DNA from: Butyrivibrio sp.
GTDB lineage: Bacteria; Bacillota; Clostridia; Lachnospirales; Lachnospiraceae
Assembly (NCBI GenBank): GCA_015056585.1
Contig: SVFZ01000002.1
Span: forward strand, 1 to 64,000
Reading direction: 5' to 3'
DNA: 64,000 bases
A model generated the notes under the pieces. It did not search any database. It saw nothing but the letters and a program-made list of their open reading frames with translations, and was not told where the DNA came from. A program made the position numbers and the translations under genes. Below are positions 17,454-25,611 of this stretch, one piece after another. Positions within the stretch are counted from its first letter, which is position 1. Each line of letters begins with the position of its first letter.

Positions 17454-20400
17454 TTACTCCACAGGCTCGATACTTACAGAAAGTCTTCCGCCATCGTAGC
17501 TGTCATTTCCGTCAGGATCCACAGCGAATATGATCTCGTCACCCTTTTTCACTTCATATTCCTGATAAAAATCTTTTTTGACCTCTGAGCTGAAATTGCC
17601 CTGCGTATCTCCGCCAATCCAAAGCTTCTCATCCCCGTTAAGGAATATTCTCATACAGGTTCCGTTGGCATCAGGATCTTCGCTGTTAGGAAACTTCACA
17701 TATTCTCCGCTGATCCTGATACTTCCATCGTTTGCTGCGATCCAGAGGTAAGCTGCATTTCTGCCATTTCCCGGCTCTACAAAGTCCCTTTTAAGCTCAG
17801 GTTTTCCGCTATTATAGTATCTTTCATTATCAGGATCATAGGAAAGCTCTTCAAAGTTCTTTCCATCCCAGTCACACATTCCGTAGTGCCAGCCATCTGA
17901 GCCCTGCTCGCCGAATGAGCCTGAAATACTCGTGCTGTTACTCCTGCCTTCGCTATCAGAGCCATCTTCTCCGGGATTCTCAGCATTACCACCTTCTCCG
18001 GGATTCAAAGGGCCTTCTCCGGGTTCGGGCTTATCTCCATTTTCCTTTTCATCAGAACCCTTGTCAGCATCTTTGATAACTACAGAAAGTCTTCCGCCAT
18101 CGTAGCTGTCGTTTCCGTCAGGATCCACGGCAAACATTACGATGTCACCTTCGTGAACGATATACTCTTCATCGAATGTTATCTCTTTTTCAGTATCAAA
18201 GTTGCCCTGAGTAATTCCACCAAACCACTTCTTTTCTTCGCCGTTTACGAAAATTCTCATGCAAATGCCGTTGGCATCAGGGTCTTCATTATTGGCAAAC
18301 TTGGTGTAGCTTCCGCAAACCTTTATTTTACCTGTATTAGCTGCTTCCCATCTGTATGCAGCATTTCTGCCATTTCCGGGCTCTACAAAATCCCTCTTAA
18401 GCTCAGGTTTTCCGTTATTATAGTATCTTTCATTATCAGGATCATAGGAAAGCTCTTCAAAGTTCTTTCCATCCCAGTCGCACATTCCATAGGTCCAGCC
18501 ATCTGTGCCCTGCTCACCAAATGATTCAAAGAGATTAGTGTTGTTAGTCCGCAGCTTTTCACCTTCAGCCTTCTCTTTTGCCGCATAAACACTCACAGAC
18601 AATCTGCCTGCGTCATAGGCTATATTATTCTTTCCGTCAATAACAAATGAAAGCTTATCACCTCTCCTGACGTCAAGCTGAGTAAACATGAAGTCTGCCT
18701 TGTTATCATTACCATCTCCCTGCAAAACCGCTATATCTTTTTCCTCAAGAAGCTCATCATTTAAGAACACCTTAAGTCCCACACCATCCGGATAATCAGG
18801 ATTTACGTCAGTCTGCCCGAATTTGGTATAGTCGCCAAGCACATCGATTTTTCCATCTTCGTACACTACCCATTGATATATTGCTGCCTTCTTCTCTCCG
18901 GGATGAACAAAGTCTTTCTTCATTTCGAGATTCTTATTGGAAGGAGAAATAAAAGCAGTCTTATCCTCATTAGCATATACAAGGACTTTTGCACTGTTTA
19001 AGTCTTTTCCCTCAAGGAACCACCATCCGTCCTTACCCTGCTCGAATGATTCAAGATTACCGAGTACAGTGTTGTTGGTCCTGACTTCATCGCCTACTGA
19101 AACCTTGATTCCTTCAGAATCAGCAATATCAATTTCAAGCCTTCCTCCGTCCCAGGCATTATTCCTGTTGCAGCCTATGTCAAAAGTAAGGATGTCTCCC
19201 TTTTTAACCTGCAGTTTTTCGATGTTTACAGCTCTTGCATTATCGTTTCCTTCACCTTTCGAGCAGTTGCAAACAGTGTTATACAGTCTGGAGTTATTCT
19301 TGAAGATCTCGATAGTTACGCCGTCAGGCCAGTCTGCATTTGGATCTTCATGGCCAAACTTCACATACTGACCGGTTATATCTATTTCTCCGTCAACTGC
19401 CACAACCCATTTGTACATTGCATCGGCATTGAGCCTTGGCTGCACAAAGTCCTTCTTCACTTCGAGGCCGCTTAATTTTCTTGAAATAAACCCTGTTCCA
19501 TCAGCAGTCTTCTTTGACAAAACCTCTGCTTTGTCTATTCTTCTGCCTTCAAGATAGTACCAACCGTTACTGCCCTGCTCCCCAAAATCATAAGAAAGAT
19601 TTGCATAGTTCTTCCCGCTGTTATTGACCATCTTCATGGTCCTAAGCTCTGCATCTTCGATCACAAAAGTGAAGTTTCCGCCGTCATAAGCGGTATTTGC
19701 CTTTCCATCTACCAAAAGAGTAATACAATCTCCGGCACGTACCTCAACATCCTCTACTGACAGATCCTTCGTGATCTTCTCATCGGTAAGTGGCGCGAAA
19801 TCCTCTTTTTTCAGGACTTCTCTGTTCTTGAAAAGATACACTGTCACGCCGTCCGGCCAATCCGGATTTTTATCTTCATTAAGAAGTTTTGTATAGGATG
19901 CCATTATGTCGATCTTGCCGTTTTCAGCTGCGACCCACTTCACATTTGCAGACCTTTCCTTGTTAGCAGGCATGATGAAATCACGTTTTATCTCTATTCC
20001 GTCAAGAGTCGTGTATTTCTCGCCATTTTCTTCAAGTCGCTCAACGTTCACAGCAAAGTATGGATCCTGATAGTATCCTGACTGGAAGCACCAGCCGTTT
20101 TCTCCCTGCTTTCCGAAATCATCCTGGAGTGATGCGTTGTTTGAACGGCCTTTATCCCAATTTATAACGTCTCTCTCTGTCTGTCCCGTAAGCGCAGACA
20201 ATCCCTTTATGGAAAACTCATAAAGACCTGCATCATAGGCATTGTTTTCCTTACAATTGATGACCATTGATATATAGTCATCCTTGGCAACATCAAGTCC
20301 TGCAACATCAAGTCTTTTGGTAACTTCATTGAGTTCAGCATCAAAATCCTGCTGAACTAAAACTGTGCCATTATGATACAGTGTCACCCTTGTTCCATCC

Positions 20401-22544
20401 GGCCAATCCGGATTTTTATCCTCGTTCTTAAGCTTTGTATATGAAGCATCAATTCTGATCGTTCCGTTCTGGGCTACTTTCCACTTGATAACTGCGGACT
20501 TGCCCTTTCCGGGATTCACAAAATCTCTCTTTATCTCCAGATCGCGTGAATCAATGTATCGCTCTTCTTCAGGGCTGTATTTTCGCATATTGTAGGCGAC
20601 AAAAGGCGCATCTCCTACACTTTCCTGGTAGAACCATCCGTTTTTACCCTGCTCACCAAAATCATATTTAACATCAGCAAAGTTCTGCCTTGTCTCGCAT
20701 TCGTTGATCGATATATCATTTTCTGTGGTAACATCGGTGAGGTCAAAAACGGAAAACTCGTATTTTCCCGCGTCATAGGCGTTGTTTTCCTTACAATTGA
20801 TGACCATAGAAATATAATCATCCTTATTTACTCTTAAGGACTCAACATCCATGCGTTTTGTATTTTCCTGCCTGGTGTCTGGCGCAAATTCCTCTTGTGC
20901 AAGAACCGTATTATTATGATAAAGAGTAACCCTGGTTCCGTCCGGCCAGCTTGGATTCTTATCCTCGTTCTTAAACTTGGTATAGGAAGTATTAAGCCTG
21001 ATTGTTCCTGTTTTTGCGACCTTCCATTTGATCACAGCAGATTTTCCTTTTCCGGGATTTACAAAATCGCTCTTTATCTCCAGGTAGCTGCTGTCAAAAT
21101 ATCTGTACTCCTTTTCGTCAAAGATGCGCATATTGCATACATCATTTGGGTCATCTCCATAACCTTCCTGATAGAACCAGCCGTTTTCTCCCTGTTTGCC
21201 AAAGTCATATTTAACGTCTGCGTAGTTTTCTCTTGTATCATCTCCGGCAATAACAACGTCTTTTTCGGTTGTGGCGCCGGTCCTGTCAAGGATTGCAATA
21301 TCGAATGCGCCGCCATCGTAAGACGCATTTCCTCCTGCATCAACCACAAAGTATAATCTGTCTGACGTGCTTACGCTTACATTCTTTTCCCTGAAAGAAA
21401 TCTCATTCTTGCCCTTCTTTGGTGCTGCAACTTTCTGGGAAAAAAGCTTTTCTCTGTTCTTGTAGACAGAGACAGTTACACCATCCGGCCAGTCAGGATT
21501 TCCGTCATTTTGCTCAAACTTGGTGTAAGTTCCTCTTATTTCAACGGCACCATCGACCGCAGGCTGCCAGCACAGCATCGCCTCATCATTTATTGATGGA
21601 TGAATAAAGAACTGGCTGATTGAAAGATTTGGAGATGTAGAATTCATGTACTCTCCGTTCTTTTCTGTTGATACAAGTTTTGCAGCAGCAACGCTTTTTC
21701 CGCACATATAGGTCCAGCCATTATTTCCCTGGTGTCCGAAATCATCAATGGAATAAGCATTATTATCAATTCTGTTTGTATCCTTTTTCGCTGTAGGACC
21801 GCCGGCATTTACATCGGAAATGGCAACATATAATGAACCACCGTCGTAAGCGTTGTTCATGTTCGGATCCACAACAAAGTACAGGCTTTCCAGCTCATCG
21901 ACATGTATATCTTTTAAGGACTCTTCTACAACTTCTTCCTTGTCTGTCTTTGCATCGACCTTGTATCTTCCGATAGGTTCATCCCCCTTGTAAACATACA
22001 GTGTTACGCCATCAGGATACATGGGATTTTTATCATTATTTACGTTTTTGACATATGCAAGGTCAATATTTATATCTCCGCCCTTTGCAGCTCGCCACTC
22101 CAGTATTGATGCGACTTCCTCCGCGGTATGAATAAAATTGGACTTTATCTCTAATCCCTTTTGTCCGGGCTGAAAGTATCTCTCTCCATCATAGGATTCA
22201 AGTCTCTTAGACCTTGCCGGGTCCTGTGATGATCCATATCTGTAAAACCATCCGTTATTTCCCTGCTCTCCAAAATCTGCAACGTTAAAAGCATTATTGG
22301 TGCGGTTTTCATCATCAACAAATTCCGGTTCGATATAATCATGCGAAATAAAAGATGAAGGCCATGAACTCGCAAGCGCAACAATCTCATCCTCGATTGT
22401 TACTATAGCTGACTGCTGAAGCGCTTCTTCTTTAGTTCCGCATGCCGCAATTCCTGTGCAGGTTGCAACGATCGCGAGCATTCCCCCGAGTGCAACTTTA
22501 TATTTTGATGCAACTGCCACTACTTTTTTTAAATCTAACCCCAT
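17454..22544 (-). CDS. Giant lipoprotein with nine tandem beta-type modules
   Basis: A 1696-residue secreted protein. A long positively charged N-terminus and hydrophobic core end in TGIAACGT, a lipobox that makes Cys35 the lipid-anchored residue. From residue 91 on, nine modules of about 165-178 residues follow. Each opens with F-G-x-QG-x-x-GW and an aromatic, has a central Y-x-KF...NPDWPDGV segment, and closes with NAYDGG or DSYDGG before a beta strand. Modules 8 and 9 are the most alike and are joined by an acidic linker rich in Pro, Glu, Gly, Asp and Ser. No catalytic domain is evident. It follows the GH32 lipoprotein gene by 65 bases, so a glycan-binding or surface-scaffold role is likely but unproved. 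Confidence 0.75.
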   Translation of the reverse strand: MGLDLKKVVAVASKYKVALGGMLAIVATCTGIAACGTKEEALQQSAIVTIEDEIVALASSWPSSFISHDYIEPEFVDDENRTNNAFNVADFGEQGNNGWFYRYGSSQDPARSKRLESYDGERYFQPGQKGLEIKSNFIHTAEEVASILEWRAAKGGDINIDLAYVKNVNNDKNPMYPDGVTLYVYKGDEPIGRYKVDAKTDKEEVVEESLKDIHVDELESLYFVVDPNMNNAYDGGSLYVAISDVNAGGPTAKKDTNRIDNNAYSIDDFGHQGNNGWTYMCGKSVAAAKLVSTEKNGEYMNSTSPNLSISQFFIHPSINDEAMLCWQPAVDGAVEIRGTYTKFEQNDGNPDWPDGVTVSVYKNREKLFSQKVAAPKKGKNEISFREKNVSVSTSDRLYFVVDAGGNASYDGGAFDIAILDRTGATTEKDVVIAGDDTRENYADVKYDFGKQGENGWFYQEGYGDDPNDVCNMRIFDEKEYRYFDSSYLEIKSDFVNPGKGKSAVIKWKVAKTGTIRLNTSYTKFKNEDKNPSWPDGTRVTLYHNNTVLAQEEFAPDTRQENTKRMDVESLRVNKDDYISMVINCKENNAYDAGKYEFSVFDLTDVTTENDISINECETRQNFADVKYDFGEQGKNGWFYQESVGDAPFVAYNMRKYSPEEERYIDSRDLEIKRDFVNPGKGKSAVIKWKVAQNGTIRIDASYTKLKNEDKNPDWPDGTRVTLYHNGTVLVQQDFDAELNEVTKRLDVAGLDVAKDDYISMVINCKENNAYDAGLYEFSIKGLSALTGQTERDVINWDKGRSNNASLQDDFGKQGENGWCFQSGYYQDPYFAVNVERLEENGEKYTTLDGIEIKRDFIMPANKERSANVKWVAAENGKIDIMASYTKLLNEDKNPDWPDGVTVYLFKNREVLKKEDFAPLTDEKITKDLSVEDVEVRAGDCITLLVDGKANTAYDGGNFTFVIEDAELRTMKMVNNSGKNYANLSYDFGEQGSNGWYYLEGRRIDKAEVLSKKTADGTGFISRKLSGLEVKKDFVQPRLNADAMYKWVVAVDGEIDITGQYVKFGHEDPNADWPDGVTIEIFKNNSRLYNTVCNCSKGEGNDNARAVNIEKLQVKKGDILTFDIGCNRNNAWDGGRLEIDIADSEGIKVSVGDEVRTNNTVLGNLESFEQGKDGWWFLEGKDLNSAKVLVYANEDKTAFISPSNKNLEMKKDFVHPGEKKAAIYQWVVYEDGKIDVLGDYTKFGQTDVNPDYPDGVGLKVFLNDELLEEKDIAVLQGDGNDNKADFMFTQLDVRRGDKLSFVIDGKNNIAYDAGRLSVSVYAAKEKAEGEKLRTNNTNLFESFGEQGTDGWTYGMCDWDGKNFEELSYDPDNERYYNNGKPELKRDFVEPGNGRNAAYRWEAANTGKIKVCGSYTKFANNEDPDANGICMRIFVNGEEKKWFGGITQGNFDTEKEITFDEEYIVHEGDIVMFAVDPDGNDSYDGGRLSVVIKDADKGSDEKENGDKPEPGEGPLNPGEGGNAENPGEDGSDSEGRSNSTSISGSFGEQGSDGWHYGMCDWDGKNFEELSYDPDNERYYNSGKPELKRDFVEPGNGRNAAYLWIAANDGSIRISGEYVKFPNSEDPDANGTCMRIFLNGDEKLWIGGDTQGNFSSEVKKDFYQEYEVKKGDEIIFAVDPDGNDSYDGGRLSVSIEPVE
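17755..17885. repeat. Near-identical DNA repeat, copy in module 9
   Basis: About 130 bases in the last module are nearly identical to 18362-18492, 607 bases away in direct orientation, differing at only a few positions. The identity extends to silent sites, which points to recent duplication or gene conversion between modules 8 and 9 rather than protein-level selection alone. Confidence 0.75.
18362..18492. repeat. Near-identical DNA repeat, copy in module 8
   Basis: Partner of 17755-17885. The matching section encodes the CDWDGKNFEELSYDPDNE stretch and the first strands of the module. Homologous recombination between copies would delete or add one module of about 607 bases in frame or nearly so. 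Confidence 0.75.
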
Positions 22545-22609
22545 TACATTCCACTCCTATATACGATATCTGCTTCCTAAGCCTTCTCCCAAAAGACAAC
22601 TATCTTTCC

Positions 22610-24148
22610 TTACTTAAATGCCTTCAAATCTTCAAAACTTGCCTTTGATTCAACACTAAACACCCCAAAATCAGAGCCCTGTGACATGTACATTCTTGTT
22701 GTGAAAGCAATCTCATCGTTGACATACATGCACACAACGCCGTCTGCAACAAGCAGTGAAACATTCAGCTCATTTTTATCTGCTAAATTGAAATCAACAT
22801 ATGATTGAGCAGTTCTTTCCATAATATTGCTGCCGTTGTAGAACTCAATCCTGTTGTTGCCGCCGTTAAACACAATGTTCAGGCTTCCAACACTTTCTTC
22901 GTTTGTATCAAAGCAGAACCCAAACATACCATTTTTATCAAAATCCCTGATCGTGGTCTTAATAAGGTAACTGCCAAGAAGTTCCTTAAATCCCGCCATC
23001 TCATATTTTTCACCGGCAAAAGATATAACGCCATCCGAAAGAGAAGCTGAATCAGTCATCTTGACCGGTGTAAGCGAAAGCTCATTAGATAAAAGCTTTT
23101 CAAGCTCAGGGTTTAAAACAGGTGTGAGGCTTCCATCTTCATGCTGCACAAGCTTATGAGTGACCATATTTCCGCCCCAGTCGTAGTCCTCACTGTCTGT
23201 ATGCTTTTTCTTCGTTCCGTTCCATCCGACAACATATAAGTTCTCTCCGTCTGTCTCCATTCTTCCTGCATAAAAGCCGTTGCAGTCAAAGATGTCCTGT
23301 GAAGGGATCTCAAACGGGCCCTCGAAATTGTCTGCTATCCTGTAATGAACAAGCCTGTGAGGCCACTGATCAGAGAATGACAAGTACCACTTTCCTTTAT
23401 AAGAAAGTAGTGTCGGGCATTCCAGATTTGAATCGGTTCCCATATCATTTTCAAAGAAAACACCCGCATCTTCCCAGCTCTTTAAGTCCTCTGAAGTGTA
23501 TCTTGCAATGACTCCGATGTTGTTCTGTCTTGTTGCAACAAGCATTGAATAGCACTTTTCTGATTCAACATAGAAAACAAACGGATCCCTGAAGTCGTTC
23601 TGCGCATAATTCTCGTTTGCATAAAGTGTATCTTCGGGAATCTTTTCCCAATTTATAAGATCGCTGCTGACAGCATGCATCACTGCTTCTTTTGGCTCAA
23701 ACATATCGTTATGTCCTGTATAAAAAGCATGGTACTTACCGTCATTTCCCTTTATTACACTTCCGGTTCCAAGAGCTATGTCCTGGTCTTCTACAGCGTC
23801 TCCATAATTCAAAACAACTCCCTTGTCATCATATGAGGCAAAGTCTGTAGTCTGGATCAGCCCCCAGGGGTGATATCCCTGCTTACCGTCTCTCTGGTCT
23901 GCCAGGTAAAAGACATTGTATTTTCCCTCGTCGTAAAAAGGCATTGTATCGCCCACAAGTCCCTCCACCGATGCAGGGAAAACAATGTGATCTTCGATAC
24001 TCTCTCCCAGATACTTCTCATCCGCTGACTGCACGTTTTCCTCTGTTGTTTCATCTAAAGTAGTATCCGGTTCTGCGGCTTTGGATGAGCATCCAACACT
24101 GGCGATGGTCATAATGCCAATCAAAAGCAATGTTTTTATTCTATGCAT
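22610..24148 (-). CDS. GH32 family lipoprotein, fructan/fructo-oligosaccharide hydrolase type
   Basis: A 512-residue lipoprotein: the signal peptide MHRIKTLLLIGIMTIASVGC ends in a lipobox with Cys20. The five-bladed propeller of GH32 is seen from VGDTMPFYDEGKYNVFYL (Asp of GDTMPF in the nucleophile position), through NDFRDPFVF (the RDP motif that stabilises the transition state), to NLECPTL (acid/base Glu). The GDxMPF form replaces the classical WMNDPNG and is characteristic of the EcAec43/FosGH2-like GH32 branch. A C-terminal beta-sandwich of about 150 residues follows. The lipid anchor puts it outside the membrane. A divergent LacI gene and a candidate operator suggest sugar-controlled expression. 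Confidence 0.82.
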   Translation of the reverse strand: MHRIKTLLLIGIMTIASVGCSSKAAEPDTTLDETTEENVQSADEKYLGESIEDHIVFPASVEGLVGDTMPFYDEGKYNVFYLADQRDGKQGYHPWGLIQTTDFASYDDKGVVLNYGDAVEDQDIALGTGSVIKGNDGKYHAFYTGHNDMFEPKEAVMHAVSSDLINWEKIPEDTLYANENYAQNDFRDPFVFYVESEKCYSMLVATRQNNIGVIARYTSEDLKSWEDAGVFFENDMGTDSNLECPTLLSYKGKWYLSFSDQWPHRLVHYRIADNFEGPFEIPSQDIFDCNGFYAGRMETDGENLYVVGWNGTKKKHTDSEDYDWGGNMVTHKLVQHEDGSLTPVLNPELEKLLSNELSLTPVKMTDSASLSDGVISFAGEKYEMAGFKELLGSYLIKTTIRDFDKNGMFGFCFDTNEESVGSLNIVFNGGNNRIEFYNGSNIMERTAQSYVDFNLADKNELNVSLLVADGVVCMYVNDEIAFTTRMYMSQGSDFGVFSVESKASFEDLKAFK

Positions 24149-24160
24149 AATTCCTCCCTT

Positions 24161-24174
24161 AGTGCTTTTGCACT
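24161..24174. repeat. Inverted repeat in the GH32 leader
   Basis: AGTGC-TTTT-GCACT lies between the predicted transcription start and the GH32 ribosome site. It could be an RNA hairpin near the ribosome site or a LacI-family half-site pair. There is no further evidence. Confidence 0.3.
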
Positions 24175-24190
24175 ATCACTTGACAGAAAC

Positions 24191-24219
24191 AATATAGCAT
24201 TATGTGTCATTTGTATCAA
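24191..24219 (-). promoter_or_regulatory. Promoter of the GH32-lipoprotein operon with an internal ATGACACA box
   Basis: On the minus strand TTGATA and TATATT are separated by exactly 17 bases. The spacer contains ATGACACA (24203-24210), the same box found at 24233-24240 and, as TTGACACA, at 24319-24326. A regulator bound there would block RNA polymerase. The start codon is about 45 bases downstream. Confidence 0.65.
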
Positions 24220-24225
24220 TCTAAA

Positions 24226-24240
24226 AGTGCATATGACACA
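24226..24240 (+). promoter_or_regulatory. Candidate LacI-family operator, copy 1
   Basis: AGTGCATATGACACA matches GGTGCATTTGACACA at 24312-24326 in 13 of 15 positions. The two copies lie in the same orientation, 86 bases apart, in the divergent control region. The adjacent LacI gene makes it the natural candidate regulator. The half-site symmetry expected of a LacI operator is imperfect. Confidence 0.5.
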
Positions 24241-24311
24241 ACTTTTCGTGAAATTCAGTGTTTTTATGGGGTTCTTTTTTGTGAATTATGCACACTTGTC
24301 ATACAGAAATT

Positions 24312-24347
24312 GGTGCATTTGACACATTACTATTACAGCGTTATGAT
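24312..24347 (+). promoter_or_regulatory. Promoter of the LacI gene overlapping operator copy 2
   Basis: TTGACA (24319-24324) and TATGAT (24342-24347) are 17 bases apart. The -35 box is embedded in GGTGCATTTGACACA, the second operator-like copy, so binding would also shut off the regulator's own gene (autoregulation). Confidence 0.7.
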
Positions 24348-24398
24348 ATTTATCGGATTGAAATATGTAACAAAAATATTATCGAAGGGTTATCAGTC

Positions 24399-25457
24399 AT
24401 GGGAAAAAGAGTAACATTACAGGAAATTGCAGACGCACTTGGAATGTCAAGAAATACTGTTTCCAGAGCACTCAACAACTCAGGAAGCGTATCTTTGGAA
24501 ACCAGGAGTAAGATCTGTCAGATGGCTACAGCCATGGGCTACAAGCAGTTTAGTTTAGTTGATACCGCTGATACAGCATCAAGTACGCTCTCCGTATTAA
24601 AGGACGGCAAGACAGAAATAGCCCTGTTCACTCATTCTTTTCCCGGTGCATCCCATTCAGGAACCAAGCTTCTTGAGGCATTTCAGAATAGAATAGATTC
24701 ACTGGGCTACAAGCTTTCAATCAACATTATTAAAGATAATGATATTGAATCCTTAAGCCTCCCAACTAATTTTTCCATGGACAATATAGCAGGAATTCTC
24801 TGTATAGAGCTCTTTTCCGAAAAATACAGCAAATTCCTCTGCAGCCTGAATATTCCCATTCTCTTTGTAGATACCCCTGTTCTTCAGAAATTCGGATTGG
24901 CAGCTGATACTCTCTACATGGAGAATGTTACAAGCGTCTACCGCCTGATCAGTTCATTTATCCAAAGCGGAAAGAGAAACATCTCATTTGTTGGTGACAG
25001 ATTCCATTGCCAGTCCTTCAATGAGAGGTGGCAGGCCTACGTTTCAGCCATGACAGATAGCGGGATTGGCATCGACACCGGATCCTGTATTCTTGATGAC
25101 GACTCGAGTCCGTACAAAGATACAGATTATCTCGCAGCAAGGATCAGCGAGCTTGGGAAAATGCCTGAAGTTTTCTTTTGTGCCAACGATTACCTTGCAA
25201 TCTGCACCATAAAGGCCCTTAGGCAGCTTGGTAAAAAAGTTCCGAAGGACGTTGCGGTCTGCGGATTTGATAATGCTCCCGAAGCCACCATCATAGAGCC
25301 AAGTCTTACCACGGTGAAGATCCATTCAAGTTCCATGGGCTTTATTGCTGCGGATATTCTGCTTTCCAGGATCGCCAATCCAAATACTCCTTACAGAAAA
25401 ACATATGTAGAAACAGATATCATAATAAGAGAATCAACAGGAAATACGATTAAATAA
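24399..25457 (+). CDS. LacI-family transcriptional regulator
   Basis: A 352-residue regulator from the ATG at 24399; a longer frame starting at 24288 would extend through the predicted promoter and is rejected. The helix-turn-helix reads VTLQEIADALGMSRNTVSRAL, followed by the hinge helix. The rest is a periplasmic-binding-protein-like sensor with FFCANDYLAI and VAVCGFDNAP in the second lobe, where LacI members bind a sugar. It is transcribed away from the GH32-lipoprotein operon. Control of that operon by a fructose- or glucose-containing ligand is inferred from position and shared operator boxes, not shown. Confidence 0.88.
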   Translation: MGKRVTLQEIADALGMSRNTVSRALNNSGSVSLETRSKICQMATAMGYKQFSLVDTADTASSTLSVLKDGKTEIALFTHSFPGASHSGTKLLEAFQNRIDSLGYKLSINIIKDNDIESLSLPTNFSMDNIAGILCIELFSEKYSKFLCSLNIPILFVDTPVLQKFGLAADTLYMENVTSVYRLISSFIQSGKRNISFVGDRFHCQSFNERWQAYVSAMTDSGIGIDTGSCILDDDSSPYKDTDYLAARISELGKMPEVFFCANDYLAICTIKALRQLGKKVPKDVAVCGFDNAPEATIIEPSLTTVKIHSSSMGFIAADILLSRIANPNTPYRKTYVETDIIIRESTGNTIK

Positions 25458-25492
25458 ACTACACTTTTCAAAAATGTGTTCATTAAGTTTCG

Positions 25493-25516
25493 GACAATTT
25501 TCCCTTATGTGTCCGT
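25493..25516. repeat. Inverted repeat before the condensation-like gene
   Basis: CGGACA and TGTCCG face each other across 12 bases in the 154-base gap between the LacI stop and the next start codon. No T run follows, so it is not a standard terminator. It may be an operator, perhaps for the TetR regulator at the far end of the cassette. Confidence 0.3.
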
Positions 25517-25611
25517 TAACTCTTTCAGGATATTTTCTCCCCTTCTAACCTGTGGTACATTTCCATACAGTTAATCGTTCATCACATAGAGCGGTTTCAA
25601 GGAGGGGAAAA

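Noticed and set aside
17454-22544. Regular repeats as a possible CRISPR array or tandem DNA repeat
   Set aside because: The period of about 500 bases and varied sequence reflect protein modules in one long frame, not short identical repeats with spacers.
24288-24398. N-terminal extension of the LacI protein to position 24288
   Set aside because: The extension covers the predicted promoter and operator, has no ribosome site, and the helix-turn-helix starts immediately after the ATG at 24399 as expected.
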